Source: CAYYWV01 sp964475385
GTDB taxonomy: Bacteria; Pseudomonadota; Alphaproteobacteria; JAAXGF01
Assembly: GCA_964475385.1 (NCBI GenBank)
Contig: CAYYWV010000039.1
Span: forward strand, 1 to 23,147
Reading direction: 5' to 3'
Length of the DNA: 23,147 bases
Every line of letters starts with the position of its first letter. Within the stretch, counting starts at the first letter, position 1. The position numbers and the translations under genes were made by a program. This document shows positions 1 through 9,412 of this stretch, one piece after another. A model generated the notes under the pieces. The model had not been told where the DNA came from, searched no databases, and saw nothing but the letters and a program-made list of their open reading frames with translations.

Positions 1-62
1 GGTTCAGCTTCGGTTCAGGTTGGATTCGCTACCTTCGCCACTGCTCAAAGGTCGGAGGCTGC

Positions 63-91
63 CTTGAAATCGCCATTTTTTAAGCTCATTT
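63..91 (+). promoter_or_regulatory. Candidate sigma-32 (RpoH-type) promoter before rpoH
   Basis: A CTTGAAA -35-like element (63-69) is followed, after 15 nt, by CTCATTT (85-91). This differs by one base from the heat-shock consensus CCCATNT. It lies about 90 nt before the rpoH start, in the only AT-rich stretch nearby. A sigma-70-like -10, GATAAT (103-108), follows but lacks a convincing -35. The rest of 1-181 holds a GGTTCAG direct repeat (1-7 and 12-18) and an AGAGG ribosome-binding site about 9 nt before the ATG. I recognise no gene in it, although one frame stays open from base 1 to about 159. Autoregulated sigma-32 promoters are known for some alphaproteobacterial rpoH genes; use here is inferred. 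Confidence 0.45.
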
Positions 92-181
92 TAACGAAAA
101 AGGATAATCGTCTGAGCTGGGTCGCCAGACCCTTTTCCTTCCACAAACGATTGCACTGATTCACGAGAGAGGTCGCGCTTC

Positions 182-1078
182 ATGGCGGAGCCGTTCTGTC
201 CGCCCGCTCCTTCCGAAGGCGGGCTTAGTCGTTATCTCCGAGAAATCCGCAAGTTTCCGATGCTTGCGCCGAAGGAAGAGTACGACCTCGCCAAGCGCTG
301 GCGCGAGCGCGGAGACCTCGCGGCCGCGCACCGGCTGGTGACCAGCCATCTCCGGCTGGTGGCCAAGATCGCGATGGGGTTCCGCGGCTATGGGCTGCCG
401 GTGGGCGAGCTCATCTCCGAAGGCAACGTCGGCATGATGCAGGCGGTCAAGCGCTTCGACCCCGACCGCGGGTTCCGACTCGCGACCTACGCAATCTGGT
501 GGATTCGCGCCGCAATCCAGGAGTACATCCTGCACTCCTGGTCGCTGGTGAAGATGGGCACCACGGCGGCCCAGAAGAAGCTGTTCTTCAACCTGCGCAA
601 GGCGAAGTCGGCGCTCCAGGCGATCGAGGACGGCGACCTCGCGCCCGAGACCGTCGCCCATATCGCAGACCGCCTCAACGTGACCGAGGACGAAGTCGTC
701 AGCATGAACCGGCGGCTCGCCGGCCCTGATCATTCGCTCAACGCCTCGGTCGACGGAAGCGACGGCGCCCAGTGGCAGGACTGGCTGGTCGACGACCGCG
801 CGAGCCAGGAGGCCACGCTCGCCGAGGCCGAGGAGCTGTCGATCCGCCGCGGCCTTCTCGACAAGGCGCTCGACTGCCTGAACGAGCGCGAGCGGCGGAT
901 CTTCGAGGCCCGCAGGCTCGCCGACGAGCCCCTGACGCTCGAGGTGCTGAGCCACGAGTACGGCATCTCCCGCGAGCGCGTTCGCCAGATCGAGGTCCGC
1001 GCTTTCGAGAAGGTCCAAAAGGCCGTGCGCCGCGGCGCCCTGCGCGAACGCCTCCCGGTCCCGGCCCCGGTGGGTTGA
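182..1078 (+). CDS. rpoH: RNA polymerase heat-shock sigma factor RpoH (sigma-32)
   Basis: This 298-residue group-3-like sigma-70 family protein directs RNA polymerase to heat-shock promoters. Region 2 spans roughly residues 50-120, with GNVGMMQAVKRFDPDRGFR and the ATYAIWWIRAAIQEYI core-binding and -10-melting segment. The diagnostic RpoH box reads QKKLFFNLR (131-139). Region 4.2, with its helix-turn-helix (LSHEYGISRERVRQIE, 256-271), recognises the -35. Length matches the family (about 285-300). The ATG follows an AGAGG Shine-Dalgarno. It is the only plus-strand gene and converges on purA with a 34-bp gap. A sigma-32-like promoter lies upstream, suggesting autoregulation. Some alphaproteobacteria have two RpoH paralogues; which one this is cannot be decided here. 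Confidence 0.95.
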   Translation: MAEPFCPPAPSEGGLSRYLREIRKFPMLAPKEEYDLAKRWRERGDLAAAHRLVTSHLRLVAKIAMGFRGYGLPVGELISEGNVGMMQAVKRFDPDRGFRLATYAIWWIRAAIQEYILHSWSLVKMGTTAAQKKLFFNLRKAKSALQAIEDGDLAPETVAHIADRLNVTEDEVVSMNRRLAGPDHSLNASVDGSDGAQWQDWLVDDRASQEATLAEAEELSIRRGLLDKALDCLNERERRIFEARRLADEPLTLEVLSHEYGISRERVRQIEVRAFEKVQKAVRRGALRERLPVPAPVG

Positions 1079-1112
1079 CGCCTGCGGCGCGCCGCCGCTC
1101 TTCGGATAGGCT

Positions 1113-2405
<1,293 letters not shown>

Positions 2406-2419
2406 CTTCGATCCCCCCT

Positions 2420-3562
2420 TCAGCCGTCGACCGCGACCGGCCGGCCGTCGATCAGCACGTGGCCGCAGCCGAGCCGCGCGGCCTCGGCGCGCAGGTTCTC
2501 GCAAGGCTCCAGCCCGGCGATGGCGACCCAGCCCTCGGCGCGCAGCCGCTGCGCCGTCGCCCGGTCGGTCCCGGCGGGCAGATAGAGCCTGCGCGGCTTC
2601 TCGGGCGGCGGCAGAGCGCGCATGACCGAATCCATGAACAAGGTGAAGCCGACCGCGGGCTCGTCGCCGTCGACCCGGTAGCGCCCGCCGCGGCCGAGCT
2701 CGCCGCGCACGCCGTCGGCGAACAGCGTGAAGCTGACGCCGGTCTGGTACTCGAAGCCGCGATGCTCGACCGGGTCGATGGTGAGCGCAAGCCCGGGCGC
2801 GGCCTCGCGGATGCGCGCGATCACCGCGGCCAGCCGCTCGCGCAGCCTGACCGCGCGGGGCGGAAGCGCGATGGCGGCAAGCGCATCGAGCGCCCGCTCG
2901 CAAGGCCCCGCCGCGCGCAAAAGCGCGCCCAACAGATCGGCGCCCGGCCCGCCGACCGCGGCGACCGCGGCGGCGTCCTTGCGGTCGAGCGCCTCGCGCG
3001 CCCGCGCCGCCGCGTCCGCGTCCATGCCGAGCCCTTCGCAGACGGCGGAGACCAGCGTCGGCTCGGTGAGATCGACCGTAAGCCCGCGCACCCCGACCGC
3101 GCCCAGCGCGTCGGCCGCCATCACGATCGCCTCGGCGTCGGCCGCGGGCCCCCGGGCGCCGATCAGCTCGGCCCCGACCTGCGCGAACTCGCGCTCGGGC
3201 CGAAGCTGGCCCGCAGCGAGCGACAGCACCTCGCCGGCGTAGCTCAGGCGCAAGGGACGGGGCGCGCGGGCGAGCCGCGTCGTCGCAAGCCGCGCGACCT
3301 GCGGCGTGATGTCGGCGCGCAGCCCCATCATGCGCTGCGAGGCCGGGTCCATGAGGCGGAAGGTGAGCGACGCCATCGCCGCGCCCGCGCCGGCGAACAG
3401 GCTGTCCTCGAACTCGACCAGCGGCGGCTTGACCCGCTCATAGCCCTCGGCCGCGAAGGCGGCGAGCAGGCGCTCGGCGACCGCGGCCTCATACGCCGCG
3501 TCGGGCGGCAGCACGTCGCGCAGGCCCGCTGGCAAAAGGCCGCGATGGACGGGTTCGTTCAT
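2420..3562 (-). CDS. hisZ: ATP phosphoribosyltransferase regulatory subunit HisZ
   Basis: The 380-residue protein is a catalytically inactive paralogue of histidyl-tRNA synthetase that assembles with short-form HisG to make and allosterically control ATP phosphoribosyltransferase, the first step of histidine synthesis. The class II synthetase-like fold is visible: GLRDVLPPDAA near the N-terminus, motif-2-like MMGLRADITPQVARLATTR (78-96), and HRGFEYQTGVSF (268-279), which is HisZ-like rather than the LVRGLDYYTG of true HisRS. There is no full anticodon-binding domain; length is right for HisZ. Presence of HisZ implies that this organism uses the short HisG, encoded outside the window. It lies 41 nt after serA and 14 nt before purA. 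Confidence 0.92.
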   Translation of the reverse strand: MNEPVHRGLLPAGLRDVLPPDAAYEAAVAERLLAAFAAEGYERVKPPLVEFEDSLFAGAGAAMASLTFRLMDPASQRMMGLRADITPQVARLATTRLARAPRPLRLSYAGEVLSLAAGQLRPEREFAQVGAELIGARGPAADAEAIVMAADALGAVGVRGLTVDLTEPTLVSAVCEGLGMDADAAARAREALDRKDAAAVAAVGGPGADLLGALLRAAGPCERALDALAAIALPPRAVRLRERLAAVIARIREAAPGLALTIDPVEHRGFEYQTGVSFTLFADGVRGELGRGGRYRVDGDEPAVGFTLFMDSVMRALPPPEKPRRLYLPAGTDRATAQRLRAEGWVAIAGLEPCENLRAEAARLGCGHVLIDGRPVAVDG

Positions 3563-3603
3563 GGCGGTTTCCGAGTGTATATCAGCTTGGGCCGCGGGTG
3601 GGA

Positions 3604-5184
3604 TCAGAAGCGCAGGGCGACCGCCTGGCGCACGCCGTCGATGGCGCGCACCTTCTCGAGCACGGCCTCGCTGAGCGGCTCGTCGACCTCGATCAGCGCG
3701 ATCGCGTCGCCGCGCCGCTCGGACCGGCCGAGGTGGAAGGTCGCGATGTTGACCCCCGCTTCGCCGAGCGTCATGCCGAGCTTGCCGATGATCCCGGGCT
3801 TGTCCTCGTTGGTGATGTAAAGCATGTGCGGGCCGAGCTCGGCCTCGATGTTGATGCCTTTGATCTGGACCACCCGCGGCCGACCGTTGGCGAACAGGGT
3901 GCCGGCCACCGACCGGCTGCGCGTCTCGGTGGTGACGGTGAGGCAGATCAGGGTCTGATAATCGCCGGCGCGGGCGTGCTTGACCTCGCTCACGGCGATG
4001 TTGCGCTCGCGCGCGATCACCGGCGCGTTGACCATGTTGACCGAGTCCATCAGGGGCGTGAGCAGGCCCTGGAGCACGATCGCGGTCAAGGGCCGGGTGT
4101 CGAGCGTCGCCACATGGCCCTCGTACTCGACCGTGGCGGCGCGAAGACCCGTGCGGGTGAGCTGGCCGGCGAAGCTGCCGAGCTGCTCGGCGAGCTTCAT
4201 ATAGGGCCTGAGCTTGGGCGCTTCCTCGGCGGTCACCGAGGGCATGTTGAGGGCGTTGGTCACCGCCCCGAGGTTGAGGAAGTCCGACATCTGCTCGGCG
4301 ACCTGGCGGGCCACGTTCTCTTGCGCCTCGGCGGTCGAGGCCCCGAGATGCGGGGTGACGATCACGTCGTCGCGCGCGAACAGGGGGCTGTCGGCGGGCG
4401 GCGGCTCGGTCGCGAAGACGTCGAGCGCCGCGCCCGCGAGCTTGCCCGACTCCAGCGCCGCGATCAGATCGTCCTCGACCACGAGCCCGCCGCGGGCGCA
4501 GTTGACGAGGCGCGCGCCGTCCTTCATGCGGGCGAAGGCGGCGGCGTCGATCATGCCCCGGGTCTGGTCGGTGAGCGGCGCGTGCAACGAGACGAAGTCG
4601 GAGCGGGCGAGAAGCTCGTCGAGATCGACTTTCTCGACCGCGAGCTCCTCGGCGCGCTCGGGCGAGACGAAGGGATCGTAGACCAGAACCCGCATCTTGA
4701 GCCCCTGGGCGCGGCCGGCGACGATCGAGCCCACGTTGCCGCAACCGATCAACCCCAGGGTCTTGCCTGCGACCTCGACCCCGACGAAGCGCGACTTCTC
4801 CCACTTTCCGGCGCGAATCGAACGGTCGGCGGGCGGAATCCGCCGCGCGAGCGCCATCATCATGGCGATCGCGTGCTCGGCGGTGGTGATCGAGTTCCCG
4901 AACGGGGTGTTCATGACCACGACGCCGCGCTGGGTCGCCGCCGCGACGTCGATGTTGTCGACGCCGACCCCGGCGCGGCCCACCACCCTGAGGCGCGGGG
5001 CGCGGGCGAGCACCTCGGCGGTCACCTTGGTCGCCGAGCGCACGGCGAGGCCGTCGCAGTCGGCGAGGCGCTCGATCAGTTCCTCGGGCGAGAGCCCGGT
5101 CGCGACCTCGACCTCGACGCCGTTGTCGCGAAAGATGTCGGCCGCCGCCGGGCTCAGCTTGTCGGCGATCAGAACCTTGGGCAT
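3604..5184 (-). CDS. serA: D-3-phosphoglycerate dehydrogenase
   Basis: The 526-residue long-form enzyme oxidises 3-phosphoglycerate to 3-phosphohydroxypyruvate with NAD+, entering serine synthesis. The substrate domain is split around a Rossmann NAD domain (about 100-285) with LGLIGCGNVGS (143-153). The catalytic triad residues are visible as Arg231 (NCARGG), Glu260 (FATEP) and His279 (TPHLGAS). Residues about 300-450 form the intervening ASB domain. About 455-526 is an ACT domain (LYITNEDKPGIIGKLGMTLG), the likely serine-sensing region. Length is typical of type I SerA. The ATG follows GGAGG and lies 20 nt after serC, so the two are surely co-transcribed. The gene is intact. Confidence 0.97.
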   Translation of the reverse strand: MPKVLIADKLSPAAADIFRDNGVEVEVATGLSPEELIERLADCDGLAVRSATKVTAEVLARAPRLRVVGRAGVGVDNIDVAAATQRGVVVMNTPFGNSITTAEHAIAMMMALARRIPPADRSIRAGKWEKSRFVGVEVAGKTLGLIGCGNVGSIVAGRAQGLKMRVLVYDPFVSPERAEELAVEKVDLDELLARSDFVSLHAPLTDQTRGMIDAAAFARMKDGARLVNCARGGLVVEDDLIAALESGKLAGAALDVFATEPPPADSPLFARDDVIVTPHLGASTAEAQENVARQVAEQMSDFLNLGAVTNALNMPSVTAEEAPKLRPYMKLAEQLGSFAGQLTRTGLRAATVEYEGHVATLDTRPLTAIVLQGLLTPLMDSVNMVNAPVIARERNIAVSEVKHARAGDYQTLICLTVTTETRSRSVAGTLFANGRPRVVQIKGINIEAELGPHMLYITNEDKPGIIGKLGMTLGEAGVNIATFHLGRSERRGDAIALIEVDEPLSEAVLEKVRAIDGVRQAVALRF

Positions 5185-5204
5185 CGTTCTTCGTCTCCCT
5201 CCGA

Positions 5205-6380
5205 TCAACGCGCCCCGGCGCGGACCTCGGCGAAGGCCCAGTCGAGCCAGGGCAAAAGCGCCTCGATATCGGCGGTCTCGACCGTCGCCCCGCCCCAGAT
5301 GCGCAACCCCGGCGGCGCGGCGCGATAAGCGCCGATGTCGTAGGCCGCGCCCTCGTCGTCGAGCAGCGCCACCATCCGCCCGACCGCCGCGCGGCGGGCG
5401 TCCGCATCGAGCGACTCGAACCAGGGATCGACGATGCGCAGGCAGATCGAGGTGCAAGAGCGCCATTCCGTCCGGCGGGCCAGGAAATCGACCCAGGGGG
5501 TGGCCTCGACCCAGGCGGCGACCGCCGCGAGGTTGGCCTCCGAGCGCGCGATCAGGGCGTCGAGCCCGCCGATCCCTTCGGCCCAGCGGAGCGCATCGAG
5601 CGCGTCCTCGACGCACAGCATCGACGGGGTGTTGATGGTCGCGCCCTTGAAGACGCCGGCGTTGAGCTTGCCGTCCTCGGCGAGGCGGAACAGCTTCGGC
5701 AGCGGCCACGGCGGGACGTGGCTTTCGAGCCGCGCGACCGCCCGCGGCGAAAGGATGAGCACGCCGTGCGCCGCTTCGCCGCCCAGAACCTTCTGCCAGG
5801 AGTAGGTGACCACATCGAGCCGGTCCCACGGCAGCGCCATCGCGAACGCGGCCGAGGTCGCATCGCAGATCGCGAGCCCTTCGCGCCCGGGCGCGATCCA
5901 GTCGCCGTCGGGCACGCGTACGCCCGATGTGGTGCCGTTCCACACGAAGACCACGTCGCGCTCCCAATCGACCGCGGCGAGATCGGGAAGATCGCCGTAC
6001 TCGGCCTTGAGCGCGCGGGCGTCCTCGAGCCCGAGATGGCGGGTCACGTCCTTCGCCCAGCCCGCGCCGAAGCTCTCCCAGACCAGCACGTCGACCCCGC
6101 GCGCGCCGAGGAGAGACCACAGCGCCATCTCGACCGCGCCGGTGTCGGACCCCGGCACGATGCCGACGAGGTAGTCGTCGGGAACCCCGAGGATCGCCCG
6201 GCTGCGCGCGATCGCCTCGGCGAGCCGCGCCTTGCCCGGCGCCGAGCGATGCGAGCGGCCGACGAGCGCCCCCGCGAGCGCGGCCGGCGTCCAACCCGGG
6301 CGCTTGGCGCAAGGGCCGGACGAAAAGTTGGGATTCCGCGGGCGGACCGCGGGCTTGGGATGGAGGGATCGGGATGTCAT
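5205..6380 (-). CDS. serC: Phosphoserine aminotransferase (alphaproteobacterial type)
   Basis: The 391-residue PLP enzyme transaminates 3-phosphohydroxypyruvate with glutamate to give O-phosphoserine, the second step of serine synthesis. Visible signatures are NPNFSSGPCAKRPGW near the N-terminus, GRSHRS (41-46), GIVPGSDTGAVEMALW (73-88), and the PLP lysine in YSWQKVLGGE (Lys197). This is the diverged SerC subgroup seen in alphaproteobacteria rather than the E. coli form. The ATG at 6380 gives the expected N-terminus; an in-frame TTG 15 nt upstream (6395) is a possible alternative. Neither has a clear Shine-Dalgarno, which fits a start controlled by leader structure. It heads the serC-serA unit and has a recognisable promoter and structured leader. 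Confidence 0.95.
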   Translation of the reverse strand: MTSRSLHPKPAVRPRNPNFSSGPCAKRPGWTPAALAGALVGRSHRSAPGKARLAEAIARSRAILGVPDDYLVGIVPGSDTGAVEMALWSLLGARGVDVLVWESFGAGWAKDVTRHLGLEDARALKAEYGDLPDLAAVDWERDVVFVWNGTTSGVRVPDGDWIAPGREGLAICDATSAAFAMALPWDRLDVVTYSWQKVLGGEAAHGVLILSPRAVARLESHVPPWPLPKLFRLAEDGKLNAGVFKGATINTPSMLCVEDALDALRWAEGIGGLDALIARSEANLAAVAAWVEATPWVDFLARRTEWRSCTSICLRIVDPWFESLDADARRAAVGRMVALLDDEGAAYDIGAYRAAPPGLRIWGGATVETADIEALLPWLDWAFAEVRAGAR

Positions 6381-6395
6381 GGGCTTACGCGACAA

Positions 6396-6432
6396 CCGGA
6401 AGGACCGGAAAGAGGGGCGCCGATGCGCGCCC
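6396..6432 (-). promoter_or_regulatory. Structured serC leader (candidate serC RNA motif)
   Basis: Two hairpins can be read in the predicted 5' leader of serC. The first starts at the predicted transcript end: GGGCGC / GCGCCC arms (6432-6427 and 6420-6415), a perfect 6-bp stem with a 6-nt loop. The second, after CUCUUU, has CCGG arms (6408-6405 and 6399-6396) around a UCCUU loop and ends just before the alternative TTG start. A serC leader motif upstream of alphaproteobacterial serC-serA, whose last stem overlaps the translation start region, is known. Position and layout agree, but I have not compared this to the family model. Confidence 0.5.
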
Positions 6433-6438
6433 GGGCGC

Positions 6439-6466
6439 AGTTTAGGCGTCTCGGCCCCGGCGTCAA
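6439..6466 (-). promoter_or_regulatory. Promoter of serC-serA(-hisZ-purA)
   Basis: On the minus strand, TTGACG (6466-6461) matches the -35 consensus at five of six bases. It is separated by 16 bp from TAAACT (6444-6439), a four-of-six -10. The predicted start of transcription (about 6432) coincides with the first base of a perfect hairpin. The element sits in the 99-bp gap between phzF-like and serC, so the serine operon need not depend on upstream transcription. Confidence 0.55.
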
Positions 6467-6480
6467 CGCGGAACCGCGTT
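6465..6480 (-). terminator. Short hairpin at the end of the PhzF-family gene
   Basis: A perfect 7-bp inverted repeat, AACGCGG-TT-CCGCGTT, begins at the last base of the PhzF-family stop codon. The two-base gap means that the real hairpin would lose an inner pair to form its loop. No U-tract follows, so this is a weak terminator candidate. It also abuts the -35 of the serC promoter, so it could instead be a binding site. Confidence 0.25.
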
Positions 6481-7271
6481 CAGATCTCGATGATTCCTTC
6501 GAGGTACTTGACCGCGTCGCCGGCGATGATCACCCGGTCGCCCGCGAGCCGGCAGTAAAGCACGCCGCCGCGGGCCGAAACCTGATGAGCGAGAAGCCGC
6601 GTCTTGTCGAGGCGCTCGGCCCAGTAGGGCGTGAGATCGCAATGCGCCGAGCCGGTCACCGGATCCTCGGGAATGCCGACGCGGGGCGCGAAGTAGCGCG
6701 AGACGAAATCGGCGCTTTCGCCGGGCGCGGTCGCGATCACGCCCTTGGCGTCGAGCGCCGCGATGGCGGCGAAGTCGGGCGCGAGCGCGCGCACCGCGGC
6801 CTCGCTGTCATAGACGGCGATGGCGTTGCCGCTCGGGCTCGCGAGCATCGCCTCGGGCGCCCGCCCGAGCGCCGCGGCGAGTCCGGGAACCTCAGCCGAC
6901 GCGGGCGCCTCAGCCGGAAAGTCGAGGGCGAGCCGGCCGTTCTCGCGCAGCACCGCGAGCGGACCGCTCCGCGAATCGAAGCGCAGCGCGTCGCCCTCGA
7001 CGCCGAGCTCGTTGAACAGCACGTAGCCGGTGGCGAGCGTCGCATGCCCGCACAGATCGACCTCGGCGGCGGGCGTGAACCAGCGCAAGTGGAAGCGCGC
7101 CCCACCCGTCCCTTTCTCGACGAAGAAAGCGGTCTCCGAGAGGTTGTTCTCGCGCGCGATTCCTTGCAGCGTCTCGTCGTCGAGCCAGCGCTCGAGCGGG
7201 CAGACCGCGGCCGGGTTGCCGCCGAAGGGGCGGTCGGTGAAGGCGTCGATCTGATAAAGCGGGATTCTCAC
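6480..7271 (-). CDS. PhzF-family isomerase/epimerase-like protein
   Basis: The 263-residue protein belongs to the PhzF / diaminopimelate-epimerase fold family. The prototype PhzF isomerises a phenazine precursor, but most members have unknown substrates and nothing here points to phenazine synthesis. The family hallmarks are present: FTDRPFGGNPAAV (11-23), RENNLSETAFF (40-50) with the conserved catalytic-type Glu46, CGHATLATGYVLF (74-86), and DPVTGSAHCDLTPYW in the second half. The length is typical. The GTG start overlaps the preceding stop by 4 nt (GTGA), giving translational coupling to the MaoC-like gene. It is cytosolic, with no signal sequence. The serC promoter lies directly downstream. 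Confidence 0.85.
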   Translation of the reverse strand: MRIPLYQIDAFTDRPFGGNPAAVCPLERWLDDETLQGIARENNLSETAFFVEKGTGGARFHLRWFTPAAEVDLCGHATLATGYVLFNELGVEGDALRFDSRSGPLAVLRENGRLALDFPAEAPASAEVPGLAAALGRAPEAMLASPSGNAIAVYDSEAAVRALAPDFAAIAALDAKGVIATAPGESADFVSRYFAPRVGIPEDPVTGSAHCDLTPYWAERLDKTRLLAHQVSARGGVLYCRLAGDRVIIAGDAVKYLEGIIEI

Positions 7272-7753
7272 ACGTCCACCGTCTCTGTCTCCGCGCCGCC
7301 TTCGGCCCCGGGCCGGCGGGCGAGGATCTGGATCGTGATCATGGACATCACCGGCTCGTCGTTCTGATTGTAGACCGTGTAGCGGACCCGGCAAACGCCG
7401 CGGTCGGGCTTGGAGCGCGAGGGGCGCGTCTCCACGATCTCGGCCACCGTGTGCAGGGTGTCCCCGGGCCGCACCGGGCGCAGCCAGCGGACCTCGTCCA
7501 TGCCGGGCGAGCCCAGGCTGCAAGCGTTGAACACCCCGGTCTGCCACAGCATGCGAAAGCCGATGACCATGGTGTGGAAGCCGCTCGCAATCAGCCCGGC
7601 GTAGGGCGAGCCGGCGGCGGCGCGGGCGTCCATGTGAATGGGCTGCGGGTCGAACCGGAACGCGAAGTCGAGGATTTCGGATTCAGAGATCGTCTTGCCG
7701 GCCGAGACGAACCGATCGCCGGGCGAGAAGTCTTCGAAGTACAGCTCTTTCAT
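7268..7753 (-). CDS. MaoC-like hot-dog dehydratase/hydratase family protein
   Basis: The 161-residue single hot-dog-domain protein resembles MaoC / (R)-specific enoyl-CoA hydratases. The hydratase-type active-site segment is visible as FRFDPQPIHMDARAAAGSPY (32-51), with candidate catalytic Asp35 and His40, followed by AGLIASGFHT. The substrate cannot be deduced; an acyl-CoA or another thioester is likely from the family. The ATG at 7753 gives the conserved MKELYFEDFSPGDRF start. Other in-frame starts upstream would add 22 unconserved residues. The gene lies 81 nt after glmM with a weak promoter candidate in between, and its stop overlaps the PhzF-family start, so the two form a small coupled unit. 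Confidence 0.82.
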   Translation of the reverse strand: MKELYFEDFSPGDRFVSAGKTISESEILDFAFRFDPQPIHMDARAAAGSPYAGLIASGFHTMVIGFRMLWQTGVFNACSLGSPGMDEVRWLRPVRPGDTLHTVAEIVETRPSRSKPDRGVCRVRYTVYNQNDEPVMSMITIQILARRPGAEGGAETETVDV

Positions 7754-7790
7754 GAACGCAACCTCGCGGTGGTCGGCCAAGGGGCGCCCA

Positions 7791-7819
7791 AAGGTACGGG
7801 CGGACGCGCGGCCAAGCAA
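7791..7819 (-). promoter_or_regulatory. Weak promoter candidate for the MaoC-like/PhzF pair
   Basis: TTGCTT (7819-7814) and TACCTT (7796-7791) are spaced 17 bp apart on the minus strand, between the glmM stop and the MaoC-like start. Each matches only about three of six consensus bases, but TTGC-type -35 elements are common in alphaproteobacteria. Read-through from glmM is equally possible. Confidence 0.3.
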
Positions 7820-7834
7820 GGGCGGGAAAGCGCC

Positions 7835-9181
<1,347 letters not shown>

Positions 9182-9272
9182 GGTCCTGCCCCCTTATCCA
9201 ATCGCCGCCCCGCAGCTTGCGCCATTCGGGGCGTTCAGGCGAACGGACGCCGATTCAACGGATTTTCGCTTA

Positions 9273-9396
9273 ACAAATTACAGANNNNNNNNNNNNNNNN
9301 NNNNNNNNNNNNNNNNNNNNNNNNNNNNNNNNNNNNNNNNNNNNNNNNNNNNNNNNNNNNNNNNNNNNNNNNNNNNNNNNNNNNACAAATTACAGA
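9273..9396. repeat. Identical 12-mer abutting both edges of an assembly gap
   Basis: The sequence ACAAATTACAGA ends exactly at the last base before the run of N (9273-9284) and starts exactly at the first base after it (9385-9396). A chance 12-bp match at both contig ends is very unlikely. Either the two contigs overlap by 12 bp and were not merged, so that the true folP-glmM spacer is about 119 bp, or the repeat is the target-site duplication of an unassembled multicopy element. Confidence 0.9.
9285..9384. other. Assembly gap of 100 N
   Basis: Exactly 100 N separate the folP end from the glmM leader. A round 100 is the usual placeholder for a gap of unknown length, so the real size may be zero or thousands of bases. 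The flanking 103 bp before glmM and 28 bp after the folP stop hold no gene that I can recognise. Confidence 0.98.
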
Positions 9397-9412
9397 TGCC
9401 GCCGTCCGCGCG

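Noticed and set aside
1..159. Tail of an upstream protein-coding gene in the frame open from base 1
   Set aside because: The 52-codon frame runs through the AT-rich promoter-like stretch and has no recognisable family feature. With only the edge visible it cannot be supported.
1084..1095. Palindrome GCGGCGCGCCGC between the convergent rpoH and purA ends, as a bidirectional terminator
   Set aside because: As a hairpin it leaves only a 4-bp stem and there is no T-rich tail on either strand. Such GC palindromes are common at this base composition.
3598..5328. A 576-codon plus-strand open frame opposite serA
   Set aside because: It has shadow-frame composition (Asp/His/Gly/Arg), no motif, and overlaps the full serA coding region with its intact catalytic residues.
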